Origin: CAZHMN01 sp964533705
Lineage (GTDB): Bacteria > Electryoneota > B3-LCP
DNA: 64,000 nt
Reading direction: 5' to 3'
Assembly: GCA_964533705.1 (NCBI GenBank)
Contig: CAZHMN010000003.1
Coordinates: 1 to 64,000 of the forward strand
Shown: piece after piece, positions 34,031 to 43,820 of the stretch
Layout of the letters: each line of letters begins with the position of its first letter
Numbering within the stretch: the stretch's first letter is position 1
The notes under the pieces: generated by a model
The model's database searches: none
Told to the model about the DNA's origin: nothing
The model's input: the letters and a program-made list of their open reading frames with translations, nothing else
Made by a program: the position numbers and the translations under genes

Positions 34031-35578
34031 CTAAAACTTCTCTGCTACCGACTTCGCCTGGGTGAACAGCAGCAGGTAATCCCGCCCACCGGCCTTCGAA
34101 TCGGTGCCCGACATGTTGAAACCGCCGAAGGGCTGCACACCCACCAGCGCGCCTGTGCACTTGCGGTTGAAGTAGAGGTTACCCACATGCAGTTCACGCC
34201 TGCCAAATTCGATATTCGCCCGGTCGTTGCTGTACAGCGCACCGGTCAGGCCGAATTCGGTGCCGTTGGCGATTTTGACGGCGTGCTCAAAGTCCCGCGC
34301 CTTTATGCAGGCTAAGACCGGCCCGAAGATCTCCTCCTGGGCGAGGCGGGCGTTCTCATCCACGTCTTTGACGATGGTCGGCTGAATGAAGTAACCCCCT
34401 GAAGGCCCTCTCTCACCGCCCAGTACCAACTTGCCTTCCTGTTTGCCGATCTCGATGTATTCCAGAATCTTGTTATAAGCCGCTTCGTCAATTACGGCTC
34501 CCAGGAAGTTGCCCTGATCTTTGGGCTCCCCAATGGTGATCTTCCCGGCCTTCTCGACGATGCGAGCGATGACTTCATCGTACACGTCGGCATGTATGAT
34601 CGCCCGTGAGCAGGCTGAGCACTTCTGCCCCTGGAAGCCGTATGCCGAAGTGACGATTCCCTGCGCGGCATCGTCGAGATCAGCGGTATCGTCCACCACG
34701 ATAAAATCCTTGCCGCCCATCTCCAGGATGGTGCGCTTGAGCCAGATCTGGCCTTCGGACAGCCTGGAGGCCAGTTCGTGAATGCGCAAGCCCACCTCCT
34801 TCGATCCAGTGAAGGCGATGAAGCGGGTGCGGGGGTGCTGAACGATGGTATCGCCGATCTTGCTGCCGGGGCCGGGCAGGAAGTTCAGAACACCGTCGGG
34901 CAGACCCGCATCCTTCATGATCCTGTAGAACTGGTAACCGATCGCCGGAGCGGTGGAAGCCGGTTTCAATACCACCGTATTGCCCGCCACGATGGCCGCC
35001 GAAGTCATCCCACAGAGGATCGCCAGGGGAAAATTCCACGGGGGAATCACCGCTCCGACGCCCAGGGGGATGTAATACAGTTCGTTTTCTTCACCGGGAT
35101 ACGGCGTTACCGGCTGGGGCTGACCGTAGCGCATCATCTCGCGTGCGTAGAATTCCAGAAAGTCAATGGCTTCAGCCACGTCGGCGTCGGCTTCGACCCA
35201 GTTCTTGCTCACTTCAAAGACCATCCAGGCGGCCAGTTCCAGACGGCGGCGCTTCATGATTGCGGCGGCCTTCAACAAGTAGCGGGCTCTCTCCTCAGGA
35301 GCCACACGACTCCAGTGCTGGAACACCTGGTCAGCCACAGTGATGGCCTTCTCGGCGTGCTCTTTGGTGCCCTTCGAAAAATAAGCCACGACCTCCTCCG
35401 TCTTGGCCGGATTGATCGAGGTGATCTTATCGTCTGTATGGATCTCTTCCCCACCGATGACCAGCGGATAATTTTGACCGAACAGACTCTGCACTTTATC
35501 CAGTGCGGAGAGCATGGCCTGGCGGTTTTCGTTCTTGCTGAAATCGGTCAGGGAAGTGGGTGCGAATTCGGGGAGCAT
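34031..35578 (-). CDS. rocA: L-glutamate gamma-semialdehyde (P5C) dehydrogenase
   Basis: The protein has 515 residues. It oxidises glutamate-5-semialdehyde to glutamate with NAD in proline and arginine breakdown. NAD-binding (PPWNFPLAILCGMTSAAIVAG, in part), catalytic Glu in LEMGGKDF and catalytic Cys in GFQGQKCSACSRA are present, and the ~75-residue N-terminal extension (FSKNENRQAM) is typical of the RocA/PruA group. No proline dehydrogenase gene is adjacent. A clear terminator follows. Confidence 0.95.
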   Translation of the reverse strand: MLPEFAPTSLTDFSKNENRQAMLSALDKVQSLFGQNYPLVIGGEEIHTDDKITSINPAKTEEVVAYFSKGTKEHAEKAITVADQVFQHWSRVAPEERARYLLKAAAIMKRRRLELAAWMVFEVSKNWVEADADVAEAIDFLEFYAREMMRYGQPQPVTPYPGEENELYYIPLGVGAVIPPWNFPLAILCGMTSAAIVAGNTVVLKPASTAPAIGYQFYRIMKDAGLPDGVLNFLPGPGSKIGDTIVQHPRTRFIAFTGSKEVGLRIHELASRLSEGQIWLKRTILEMGGKDFIVVDDTADLDDAAQGIVTSAYGFQGQKCSACSRAIIHADVYDEVIARIVEKAGKITIGEPKDQGNFLGAVIDEAAYNKILEYIEIGKQEGKLVLGGERGPSGGYFIQPTIVKDVDENARLAQEEIFGPVLACIKARDFEHAVKIANGTEFGLTGALYSNDRANIEFGRRELHVGNLYFNRKCTGALVGVQPFGGFNMSGTDSKAGGRDYLLLFTQAKSVAEKF

Positions 35579-35838
35579 GTTTCCTCCTTCGGTTTAACGG
35601 TTATTATATTTGAAGATAGATCCAAAAGCGATCCAATTATAGTAGTCTTTGAAAAGAACTCGCGATGTTCCGACTGATTAAGTCGATACAAGCTGTCATT
35701 CCCGCCATCTGCTGAAAGTGGATATGTCGGAAATCGGATAGCTTGTCAGACTCCGGACAAGCCGGAGTGACAAGCCTTAGAATCGTACACATCCTTCGCA
35801 ATTCGCTATAAGTGGGTATTTTAGAATAATCAAGATAC
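35579..35838. other. Intergenic region with short inverted repeats
   Basis: I see no gene. AGCTTGTCAGACTCCGG and CCGGAGTGACAAGC (35740-35775) form a palindromic dispersed repeat of the TCATTCC type. The rocA promoter should lie at the left edge but is not clear. Confidence 0.5.
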
Positions 35839-35873
35839 AAAAAATCCCCCGCAAGTTCAACCGCTTTCGGGGG
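35839..35873 (-). terminator. Terminator of the YycJ-type hydrolase gene
   Basis: The stem CCCCCGAAAG/CTTGCGGGGG (one mismatch) is followed on the minus strand by ATTTTTTG. Confidence 0.8.
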
Positions 35874-35905
35874 AAAAGTTTTTGGGGGGAATGCAAATAA
35901 TTAAA

Positions 35906-36679
35906 TCACACCTCAAACACCTCCGTGGGCCTGTACTGCTCGGCCACGACGACGTCAATGTGGGTGTGCCCGTTTCCGTGCAGGTGACCGCGGACTCGTT
36001 CCAGGGCGATCTCCGGCCGGTTGTTCTCCTGGCTCAGATGAGCCAGCACCACCCGCTTCAGCCTGGGCGAAGCGATTTTAATCAGCGCTTCCGCCGCCTG
36101 ATCGTTGGATAAGTGTCCCAGAGTGCTCTTAATCCGCTGCTTCAATTCCCAGGGGTATGACCCCTCGATCAGCATGTCCAGATCGTGGTTGGCTTCCAGG
36201 ATGATGGCGTCGCATTCCTGGAGCCAGCCCAATGTAGGCAGATCAACGACGCCCAGATCGGTGGCGATGGCCAGCCGGCGTTCCCCTTCCCTGATCAAGA
36301 AACCCATGGTTTCCGGAGCATCATGGCTGACCAGAAAAGCTTCCACCTCCAGTGAACCGAACCCGTGACAGCACCCGTTAAGGGAGTGCAATTGCGGTGT
36401 CCCCGGAAGGTATCGCTTGATTAACGAAAGCGTTCCCTCGCTGGCGTAAATGGGCAAATCCAATCTCCTCGACAGCACTGCCGCCCCTCGCAGATGATCG
36501 GAATGCTCGTGGCTGATCAACATGGCGTGTATTTTGGATAAGTCTTTATTGACTTGGGCCAGATGGTCGGCAGTGCGCCGCATCGAGAGACCGGCGTCAA
36601 CCAACACCCCATATCCCTCGGAATCCTCGACGAACGTGCAGTTTCCTTCGGATCCAGATGCTAAGATGCAGAACTTCAT
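35906..36679 (-). CDS. MBL-fold metallo-hydrolase, YycJ/WalJ family
   Basis: The protein has 257 residues. The metal-binding signature HEHSDH, the start MKFCILASGSEGNC, Asp in LVDAGLS and the C-terminal VVLAHLSQENN identify the YycJ (WalJ) group, which have been described as exonucleases acting on DNA. No walKR genes are adjacent. It is transcribed alone and followed by a terminator. Confidence 0.9.
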   Translation of the reverse strand: MKFCILASGSEGNCTFVEDSEGYGVLVDAGLSMRRTADHLAQVNKDLSKIHAMLISHEHSDHLRGAAVLSRRLDLPIYASEGTLSLIKRYLPGTPQLHSLNGCCHGFGSLEVEAFLVSHDAPETMGFLIREGERRLAIATDLGVVDLPTLGWLQECDAIILEANHDLDMLIEGSYPWELKQRIKSTLGHLSNDQAAEALIKIASPRLKRVVLAHLSQENNRPEIALERVRGHLHGNGHTHIDVVVAEQYRPTEVFEV

Positions 36680-36822
36680 ACTTGTTTCCTCAAACCGGAG
36701 TATAATCTTTTCTTATTATTATACCCCTTCATGATAATTATCTTTTCAGTGGCTTTTATTATTAATTCGTGATTCATTTTACAGACTTCTTTACTACGTA
36801 ATAACTACTCAAAACGATCATT

Positions 36823-37410
36823 CTATTGTGCCCCCTTGCTTCCCGGAGCTCTCAGGGGGATATTCTTTTTACATAAGGGACAATCGGCCGGGTCATAGGT
36901 CGGAATGTCCATGTCTAAAAGAGCCAGCGCCGGCGTTCCCAAATCGAGCGGTTTGCCGGATCGATTGACCAGCACCGCCGCACCCACCGGTTCGGCGCCC
37001 GCCCGGCGCACGGCATCCACAACCTGCCGCGCTGAACCGCCGGTGGTTACGATATCCTCGACCACCAGCACTCTTTCCCCGGGGCGGAAGGTGAAACCGC
37101 GCCTGAATTCCAACCCGTTTTCGGTCCTCTCAGCAAACGCACAAGGAACTCCCAATGCCCGCGCGACTTCATAGGCGATGACGACGCCGCCCAGTGCCGG
37201 CCCGGCCACTCGCTCAATGTTCGCCTCCCTGAAGGCATCCGCCATAGCCCGGCACAACTCGGAGGCAATTTCCGGGCGCTCCAGAAGGCGAAATTTCTCC
37301 ACATAATGCCCGCTGTGGCGCCCCGAACGCAATTCGAAATGACCCTCTATATGGGCGCCGCATTTTTTCAAAAGCTCCTGAACTCTTCCAGCCGATATGT
37401 TTACGGGCAT
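36823..37410 (-). CDS. pyrE: Orotate phosphoribosyltransferase
   Basis: The protein has 195 residues. It joins orotate and PRPP to orotidine-5'-phosphate. The PRPP motif VLVVEDIVTTGGSA and the catalytic-loop lysine region AERTENGLEFRRGF are present. The C-terminus carries CPLC, a two-cysteine end seen in some PyrE variants. The ATG at 37410 follows GGAGAA. It lies 13 bp after pyrF, its partner in the last two steps of UMP synthesis. Confidence 0.94.
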   Translation of the reverse strand: MPVNISAGRVQELLKKCGAHIEGHFELRSGRHSGHYVEKFRLLERPEIASELCRAMADAFREANIERVAGPALGGVVIAYEVARALGVPCAFAERTENGLEFRRGFTFRPGERVLVVEDIVTTGGSARQVVDAVRRAGAEPVGAAVLVNRSGKPLDLGTPALALLDMDIPTYDPADCPLCKKNIPLRAPGSKGAQ

Positions 37411-37423
37411 CAAGGATTCTCCG

Positions 37424-38239
37424 TTAGACGGAATTGAGCTTTATTTTTAATAATTCTCGAAAATTAAGGCACGCTTGCTTGACGTTTTCGGGAAAATCCA
37501 AATCGTCGTCCGGGTACAGAAGCGCGCGGGAGACATTAACCAGAAGCGGGCCCCGATCTTCGCCTCCGGCGATTTCAACGATAGCCTGGGCATCCCCGCC
37601 CTGCGCACCGATACCGGGGATCAACAAGGGAATAGAGGGGAATTGCCGCCGGATAAGTGCGAGTTCTTGCGGATGGGTTGCTCCCACGACCGCACCTAAA
37701 TTACCGTTGGGAGCCCAGGTCGGTATCATCTGCAGAATATGCTGGTACAACGTACTCTTTCCATCGGAAAAATACTGCAGATCTTTAGAACCGCGATTCG
37801 TGGTCAGTGCCAGAACGTAGGCTCCCTTATCGGCATTCTCCAGAAATGGTTGCAGAGTATCTCCGCCCATATAGGGATTCAAGGTTACCGCATCAAAGGG
37901 CATTCGATCAAGGAAGGCCCGGGCATAGTGCTTTGCCGTATTGCCGATATCTCCACGCTTGGCATCGGCGATGCGGACGGCGGATTCCGGGAGAACTTTG
38001 GCGATATTCTCTAATAATGACCAGCCTTCTTGACCCCAGGCTTCGTAAAAAGCGGTATTCACCTTATAGGCTGCCGCATAGGGTGCACTGACGGATATTA
38101 CTTTAAGTAAGAATTGAAATATACCATCCGGATTGGGGGAAAATTGGAGAGGAAGCCTGTTGGGATCGGGATCTAGACCTACGCATAAACCCAGGCTACT
38201 CGGTGCAGTGACTCGCTCTAGTTTTTCCAGGAAGGTCAT
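37424..38239 (-). CDS. pyrF: Orotidine-5'-phosphate decarboxylase
   Basis: The protein has 271 residues. It decarboxylates OMP to UMP. The catalytic motif DAKRGDIGNT and GLCVGLDPD place it in the longer subfamily of PyrF. The start at 38239 is preceded by AGGA and begins MTFLEKLE; the open frame upstream has no coding look. It forms a two-gene operon with pyrE. Confidence 0.95.
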   Translation of the reverse strand: MTFLEKLERVTAPSSLGLCVGLDPDPNRLPLQFSPNPDGIFQFLLKVISVSAPYAAAYKVNTAFYEAWGQEGWSLLENIAKVLPESAVRIADAKRGDIGNTAKHYARAFLDRMPFDAVTLNPYMGGDTLQPFLENADKGAYVLALTTNRGSKDLQYFSDGKSTLYQHILQMIPTWAPNGNLGAVVGATHPQELALIRRQFPSIPLLIPGIGAQGGDAQAIVEIAGGEDRGPLLVNVSRALLYPDDDLDFPENVKQACLNFRELLKIKLNSV

Positions 38240-38313
38240 TCGACATATCCTAACGCGCAATCCGTCGGTATTGAGGGTCAAACGGTTCGACGCGTTGAAA
38301 ACCAAAAATGCAG

Positions 38314-38757
38314 CTAATCAGGAGTATTTTCCTTCATGCTGCATTTCTTACATATTCCGTAAATTTGCTGAGTATGCGAGAGCATCTTGAAATCGAAATC
38401 GCGGCAAACCTGCATCTGCAACTCTTCAATGCCGGAATGGTGAAATTCCAGTATGCAACCGCATTTGACGCAGACGAGGTGGTCGTGATGCGGATGTCCC
38501 AAAACATGCTCATAGGTGCTTCGACCATCGCCTAAATCCATCTTGCGCACCAAGCCGCTGCTGACCAGGAGAGTCAAAGTGCGATAGACGGTAGCCCTCG
38601 ATGCCTTGGCGTGCCTTTCTTTTAGCCGTAGATAAAGCTCATCCGCATCGAAGTGGTCGTGACAGTGAAAGACCTCCTCCAGAACTGACCGCCGAGCGCT
38701 GGTCATCTTCAAACCGGCACCCCGTAAAAATTCAGCGAATTTCTCTTCTTCCGACAC
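38314..38757 (-). CDS. Fur-family transcriptional regulator
   Basis: The protein has 147 residues. An N-terminal winged-helix (TSARRSVLEEVF, ASRATVYRTL) is followed by the metal-binding dimerisation domain with HPHHDHLVCVKCG and a C-terminal CKKCS; the two CxxC pairs form a structural zinc site. Fur, PerR and Zur cannot be told apart safely from these residues. No obvious target operon is adjacent. An inverted repeat lies 12 bp before its start. Confidence 0.93.
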   Translation of the reverse strand: MSEEEKFAEFLRGAGLKMTSARRSVLEEVFHCHDHFDADELYLRLKERHAKASRATVYRTLTLLVSSGLVRKMDLGDGRSTYEHVLGHPHHDHLVCVKCGCILEFHHSGIEELQMQVCRDFDFKMLSHTQQIYGICKKCSMKENTPD

Positions 38758-38768
38758 TAAAAAACCGC

Positions 38769-38792
38769 TTGCTATTACGTTCGGATTAGCAA
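38769..38792. promoter_or_regulatory. Possible autoregulatory operator of the Fur-family gene
   Basis: TTGCTA and TAGCAA are arranged as an inverted repeat 12 bp apart, directly upstream of the regulator start codon. A second small palindrome TTGCCAATGCAA follows at ~38809-38820. Neither matches the E. coli Fur box well. Confidence 0.35.
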
Positions 38793-39043
38793 TTTAAACA
38801 AAATTTATTGCCAATGCAAATGTTTTTTTTACAAGTCGTTCAATTAATCCCCGGAGGTTTTCACCCCTTAATGCTTGAACAAGTCTGAATATTCATTTTT
38901 TTCGCAGAGGTATCGGATTAAACAGGATTACAGCAGGATTCCATGAGGTTTTAGGCTCTTCAACATTGAAAATATGTCGGCTTTCATTCCAGGGCCAAAG
39001 AAAAAATGTCCAATTTTTCTTTGCGTAGTCACATTAAAAAGAC
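38793..39043. other. Intergenic region, divergent promoters
   Basis: AT-rich, gene-free DNA between the leftward Fur-family gene and the rightward YbgF-like gene. Confidence 0.5.
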
Positions 39044-39072
39044 TTGACTTTTTTATTAAAAGACTTTACCTT
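39044..39072 (+). promoter_or_regulatory. Candidate promoter of the YbgF-like/M23/rhomboid genes
   Basis: TTGACT (39044-39049) and TACCTT (39067-39072) are 17 bp apart. The position inside the longest open frame argues for the GTG start at 39110. Confidence 0.45.
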
Positions 39073-39109
39073 TTCACTAATTCAACCATTAATCGGGAAG
39101 AGGGCCAAG

Positions 39110-39811
39110 GTGCAGAAATATCTCCCCCTATTAGCAGGTCTCGGACTGCTGTTTTTCCTGTGCGGTTGCTCGGGCTCAAGGGTCAGAGTTCTGGAAGAGC
39201 AGGTTTCTCAATTGCAGACACAGAATGATTCCCTGCAAACGGAAATTCAATCCGTCCAGACCAGCCTGGTGCAGGCTGAAAATTCCATTCAGAACCTGCA
39301 AGAAACTCTTGCCGCTAAAGATGAGACGATCGCCCAGCAGGAAGAAACCCTGAGTGATCTCCGCTTCCAAAATCTGGAGTTGAAAGCCAACCTTGAAGGG
39401 ACCACCAAGAAATCCAGCTTAAAGGAAATTACCCTCAGTGGTGATTTCCAGGCGGACTACAATCGCGCTCAGGAGTTCTTCAAAAAGAGATGGTATCTGC
39501 AGGCAGCGGGTTTATTCAAGAAGTTGGCCGAATCGGATCGTAACCACCCCTTGGCGGATAACTGTCAGTATTGGTTAGGGGAATGTTACTTCGCTCAGAA
39601 GCAGTACGAGAACGCTCAGGCCGAATTTGAAAAGGTCTTTACCTTCCCTCAGAGCAATAAATCGGATGCCGCCCAACTCAAAATCGCCCTGTGTCTGCTG
39701 CAGATGAATCAATATCCGGAAGCAAAAGAGCAACTCGTCCGTTTACTATCAACCTATCCTTCCAGCGAATACGTCTCCCGAGCACGCAGTCTATTGGAGC
39801 AGATTCCTTAA
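39110..39811 (+). CDS. YbgF/CpoB-like lipoprotein with coiled coil and TPRs
   Basis: The protein has 234 residues. Starting at the GTG at 39110 (RBS AGAGGG) gives a lipoprotein signal MQKYLPLLAGLGLLFFL ending in a CGC lipobox. A coiled coil (residues ~25-105, QLQTQNDSLQTE) is followed by TPR-like helices (~120-232). This is the layout of CpoB/YbgF, which links Tol-Pal to peptidoglycan synthesis. tol and pal genes are not adjacent. A frame extending 22 codons upstream overlaps the promoter and is rejected. Confidence 0.82.
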   Translation: MQKYLPLLAGLGLLFFLCGCSGSRVRVLEEQVSQLQTQNDSLQTEIQSVQTSLVQAENSIQNLQETLAAKDETIAQQEETLSDLRFQNLELKANLEGTTKKSSLKEITLSGDFQADYNRAQEFFKKRWYLQAAGLFKKLAESDRNHPLADNCQYWLGECYFAQKQYENAQAEFEKVFTFPQSNKSDAAQLKIALCLLQMNQYPEAKEQLVRLLSTYPSSEYVSRARSLLEQIP

Positions 39812-39821
39812 CTTGAAAGCT

Positions 39822-41918
39822 ATGAATCAACCAATATTGACGTCTCGAAACGCCTTGGGGCGTTTCTTTTTTCTCCCGGCGCTTTTCCTGATCCTCATCC
39901 AAAACGGAACTGCCCCCGCGCTGCAAGGAGTGACCGGGGATTCCCTTCCAGACTATATCTGGCCGACCAACGCCAGCAGGACTCTCTCCAGCTCCTTCGC
40001 GGAAACACGCGAAGGTCATTTTCACTTTGGCATCGACATCCGCACCAATTCCAGCGTGGGATATCCCTGCTACGCCGTCGAGGACGGCGACGTGGTCCGG
40101 GTTCGAGTGTCCCCATACGGTTATGGAAGAGCCTTATATCTGAAACTGAAAGACGGCAGAACGGCGGTCTACGCGCACCTGCAGCGCTTCGCGCCGCCGG
40201 TGGAAAAGATCGTCAGAAAGAAGCAATACCAGCATCGCAGTTTCCGCTGCCAGATATATTTTAAGCCGGGTGAGATCCCTTTCAAAAAAGGTGACATCGT
40301 CGCCTACAGCGGATCTTCCGGCATCGGGCATCCCCACTTACACTTCGAAATTCGAGATGACGAAGGATATTTAAATCCCAACCTGTTCGGTTTTGTCGTT
40401 GAGGATTCACGCCCCCCGGTGGCAGAGGAAATCGCCCTAATCCCCTTGGACGTCGAATCCGAGATAGAGGCCAACTTCGAACCGAAAATTTACAGCCTCA
40501 AATCCTCTGAACGCGGTTTCACAGGCTTTTATAAGCTTGAAGAAATCCCCGACATTTACGGCAAATTCGGTATGGGGATTTCAGGCTACGATCTGGCCGA
40601 TGGGGCCGATAACAAGATGAGTTTTTACGGCTTGGACTTCTACATTGACGACTCTCTCTGCTTTTCGGCGCGCTACGACAGCATCGGTTTCGAAAAAACC
40701 AAACAGGTCGAACTGGAGAGGAACTTCCGCCTACAGCGTCGTGGCATCGGGGTTTTCCACCAGCTCTGGCGAAACCCTCATACCACGGTTGATTTCTATC
40801 GTGCCGGTGAGGGGATTCTGGATACCCGCAATTTCCCTGCAGGCAGGCACGATTTTGAGATCATCCTGGTGGATTACACAGGAAACACAACATACGTAAG
40901 TGGACAGTTGAATTTCCAACAGGAATCGGTTTATCCGACAGTTCCCAGCTTTTCGCGCTGGGCCGGTTTTTGGGGATCGCGAACTAATCCGGCGGCGGCC
41001 AAGGCACACGGCCTGCAGACTGATACCCATCTTAAGGCTGATTTTTTCGACGACTTTATCGCTTTTTCAGTGGTGGATCATCCATCTATCACGGATATAC
41101 AGCTTTTCATGCTCCAACCCTTCGAATTGCGTATTCCTCTCATCCACCACGGCCCTGAATGGATTGGCAAACTCCCGCTGGAGCCTTTTTCGTCCGGTAC
41201 CTGGACCTTCGAAATCCAACTGGAAGATGATCGTGGAAGCATCCGTGTGGATACCGCCGCCTGGGTCATTCAGCCCATTCCAATCAGCGGCGGCGTGGTA
41301 TTTTCAGAAGACAGTCTCTTTCGCGCCCACTTCAGGCGCGGCACCGTTTACAGCACTCTCTACACTCGAGTGACCCCCAAAAAACCTCCAGCAAAGGAAA
41401 TATTTAAGAGTCAAATCTATACCTTGAATCCTTTTGACGTGCCCCTAAAAGGAGAGGTTGAGGTATCCATCTCAATTCCGAAAGATGAAACTCAACCTGA
41501 TAAGTTGGGTATTTATGCCCTCTCCAAGAAGGGGAAGTGGACCTTCGTGGATAACGACCGCCGCCTGGTTTCGAGTGCCGTCAGCGGGGTGACACCCACC
41601 CTGGAAAAATACGCCCTGATCAAGGACGTTGATCCTCCCGAACTTCGCTGGCTTTCCCCCAGACTTACAACTTCGAATCGCCAACCCACCTTTAGGCTGA
41701 AGATAGTTGACGAGCTTTCCGGAGTGGATGACCGCACCATTTCCCTGGAGATAGACGGGAAGTGGGTGCTGATGGAATACGATCCGGAGAAAGATCGAAT
41801 CTTCGGCCAACCGGAAGACTCGATTTCTCCGGGGCAACATCGCGTTGTGGTCACCGTTAAGGATTTCTGTGGCAATGAACGCCGCATTCAGAGAACCATC
41901 AACGTCGTGAATCCATGA
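39822..41918 (+). CDS. Secreted M23-family peptidase
   Basis: The protein has about 698 residues. A signal peptide (ALGRFFFLPALFLILI) is followed by an M23 (LytM-like) domain at ~35-200 with the zinc ligands HxxxD in HFHFGIDIRT and HxH in GHPHLHFEI. The remaining ~490 residues are beta-rich, Ig-like repeats. Enzymes of this family cut peptide cross-links in peptidoglycan or, in other members, activate other factors. The start overlaps none of the upstream gene (10-bp spacing), and its stop overlaps the rhomboid start by 4 bp. Confidence 0.9.
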   Translation: MNQPILTSRNALGRFFFLPALFLILIQNGTAPALQGVTGDSLPDYIWPTNASRTLSSSFAETREGHFHFGIDIRTNSSVGYPCYAVEDGDVVRVRVSPYGYGRALYLKLKDGRTAVYAHLQRFAPPVEKIVRKKQYQHRSFRCQIYFKPGEIPFKKGDIVAYSGSSGIGHPHLHFEIRDDEGYLNPNLFGFVVEDSRPPVAEEIALIPLDVESEIEANFEPKIYSLKSSERGFTGFYKLEEIPDIYGKFGMGISGYDLADGADNKMSFYGLDFYIDDSLCFSARYDSIGFEKTKQVELERNFRLQRRGIGVFHQLWRNPHTTVDFYRAGEGILDTRNFPAGRHDFEIILVDYTGNTTYVSGQLNFQQESVYPTVPSFSRWAGFWGSRTNPAAAKAHGLQTDTHLKADFFDDFIAFSVVDHPSITDIQLFMLQPFELRIPLIHHGPEWIGKLPLEPFSSGTWTFEIQLEDDRGSIRVDTAAWVIQPIPISGGVVFSEDSLFRAHFRRGTVYSTLYTRVTPKKPPAKEIFKSQIYTLNPFDVPLKGEVEVSISIPKDETQPDKLGIYALSKKGKWTFVDNDRRLVSSAVSGVTPTLEKYALIKDVDPPELRWLSPRLTTSNRQPTFRLKIVDELSGVDDRTISLEIDGKWVLMEYDPEKDRIFGQPEDSISPGQHRVVVTVKDFCGNERRIQRTINVVNP

Positions 41919-42592
41919 TCCCGCTGAAGGACGAAAATCCCGGGCAGACTTTCCCCTTGATGACGCTGTCCCTGATCGCTGTGAATATTATAGTATTCCT
42001 GTACCAGCTCTTTTTGCCCCTTCATGCCCAGCAGGCCTTCGTCATGACCTACGGCATGGTGCCCGCCGAACTGCTGGGATCGGCGCGGCGATTTCACGGG
42101 GACATCCCCTCCGGTTTGACCCTGATAACGTCTCAGTTTCTGCACGGCGGTATTCTGCATCTGGCGGGCAACATGCTCTACCTGTGGATTTTCGGAAACA
42201 ACATCGAAGACGTATTGGGCAAGTTTCGTTTTCTGTTCTTCTATCTGCTCTGCGGCGTGCTGGCAGCGCTGGCTCACCTGGTCTTGAATCCCTTTTCCGA
42301 CGTCCCCATGATCGGCGCCTCAGGCGCCATCGCGGGAGTCCTGGGAGCTTACTTCGTGACTTTTCCGGGTGCCCGGGTGCTGGTATTGGTGTTTATCTTT
42401 TTCTTCGTTACCACCATGCGGATTTCGGCTTTTTGGGTGCTGGCCTTCTGGTTTCTGATGCAGCTTTTCTACGCCGCCGGATCGGTGGGTGGCGGCGGAA
42501 CAAACATCGCCTACATGGCTCATATCGGCGGTTTCCTGGCCGGATTGTGGCTGGTGAAGAAGCTGCGGCCGGGTTTGAAATGGAAAAAATGA
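41915..42592 (+). CDS. Rhomboid-family intramembrane serine protease
   Basis: The protein has 225 residues with six predicted helices. The catalytic serine lies in GASGAIAGVLGAY and the catalytic histidine in AHIGGFLAGL; HGGILHLAGNMLYLW is the conserved second-helix signature. It cleaves substrate transmembrane segments. It is coupled by ATGA overlap to the M23 peptidase gene, so the two may work on a common envelope process, which is inference. Confidence 0.93.
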   Translation: MIPLKDENPGQTFPLMTLSLIAVNIIVFLYQLFLPLHAQQAFVMTYGMVPAELLGSARRFHGDIPSGLTLITSQFLHGGILHLAGNMLYLWIFGNNIEDVLGKFRFLFFYLLCGVLAALAHLVLNPFSDVPMIGASGAIAGVLGAYFVTFPGARVLVLVFIFFFVTTMRISAFWVLAFWFLMQLFYAAGSVGGGGTNIAYMAHIGGFLAGLWLVKKLRPGLKWKK

Positions 42593-42674
42593 GGTGAAGC
42601 GTTTCTTACGGGAGTGACCGGAAAAGTCATTGATTACAAAAGGGATTTTGATTATATTTGGGAAATATAGTCAC

Positions 42675-43565
42675 ATGCTTCTTCATATTAAAAATCCGAA
42701 TAAACCTGATGTCTTTCAACTTACAACAAATAGAGTGACGATCGTGCGGACTTTTATCTTCTGGGCGTTAGCGCTGGTTATTACACTGGCTGCTGCCGTG
42801 TATCAACGTACCACCGGACCTACATACCCGGCTCGAGGTCAGGTTACGATTGGCGGTGTCGCTTACGATTACGAGCTGATCCGCAGCCAGGATGGAAACA
42901 CCGGCGCCCCCATCACCATCGCCATCGCAGATCCCGAAGTTGAAGGCGTGCTGGTTTACAAGCGCTATAACGTGAACGAGGATTGGACTGAAGTCCCCCT
43001 TCAGCGCAGCGGCGATGATCTTTCAGGTCTTCTGCCACACCAACCACCCGCGGGAAAGTTGGAATATTATCTGAGGCTCTATAAAGGCGATCAGTTAGTC
43101 ACCGTCCCTCGAGATCGCGTCCTGGTCATCCGTTTCAAGGGAAACGTACCCGCCTGGGCGCTGATTCCACACATCTTTTTGATGTTCGCCGCCATGCTGA
43201 TTTCCACTCGTGCGGGCCTGGAAGCACTCCTGAGAGATGGACGCCCTCGTAATTATGCCCTCTGGGCGACGGCGTTACTCATCCTTGGCGGAATGGTCAT
43301 GGGCCCCATCGTGCAGAAATACGCCTTCGGCTCCTTCTGGACAGGCGTGCCCTTCGGCTGGGACCTGACTGATAACAAAACTTTAATTGCCCTGATCGGC
43401 TGGATAATCGCCGTTATCACTGGAATGAAAGGCCGGTCAGCGCGGGCTTACGTAGTGGGAGCCGCCATTCTGCTGCTGCTGATATTCTCTATCCCGCACA
43501 GCATCATGGGATCGGAACTGGATTATGAGACGGGAAAGGTCGGAACGTCTGGGATGGGCGAATAA
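42675..43565 (+). CDS. Membrane protein with periplasmic beta domain, unknown
   Basis: The protein has about 296 residues. One N-terminal helix (~20-40) leads to a ~120-residue beta-rich, probably periplasmic domain (YPARGQVTIGGVAYDYEL and on), then four helices and a short tail. I do not recognise the family. The start is unsettled: the frame is open from 42630, but the ATG at 42675 is the first ATG. It is separate from the rhomboid gene by ~80 bp. Confidence 0.72.
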   Translation: MLLHIKNPNKPDVFQLTTNRVTIVRTFIFWALALVITLAAAVYQRTTGPTYPARGQVTIGGVAYDYELIRSQDGNTGAPITIAIADPEVEGVLVYKRYNVNEDWTEVPLQRSGDDLSGLLPHQPPAGKLEYYLRLYKGDQLVTVPRDRVLVIRFKGNVPAWALIPHIFLMFAAMLISTRAGLEALLRDGRPRNYALWATALLILGGMVMGPIVQKYAFGSFWTGVPFGWDLTDNKTLIALIGWIIAVITGMKGRSARAYVVGAAILLLLIFSIPHSIMGSELDYETGKVGTSGMGE

Positions 43566-43820
43566 TTTTATTTACCGATAAAATGCCTCGACGAGTGAAA
43601 GCGATACATCCCAATCTCTGGTAAAAAGGATCAGAGCGAAAAGGGGTTGAATCCTTGAGAATTTCTTTTTATATTTAAAGTTCTTTATCTGATAACCGCG
43701 CAAATATCCTTCATGGCCGATTGTGGCCGGACATTCTGCCTGTTCAGTGAAAAAGCCTCTCACGCCGGTCAAAGATGAAGGAAATCATACGGCGTAAAAA
43801 AACCATACACCCGGCGCGGA

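Noticed and set aside
34778..35677. Plus-strand open frame of 299 codons over the P5C dehydrogenase gene
   Set aside because: It is antisense to a full-length, motif-complete gene. Its translation is rich in His, Gly and Arg without recognisable features.
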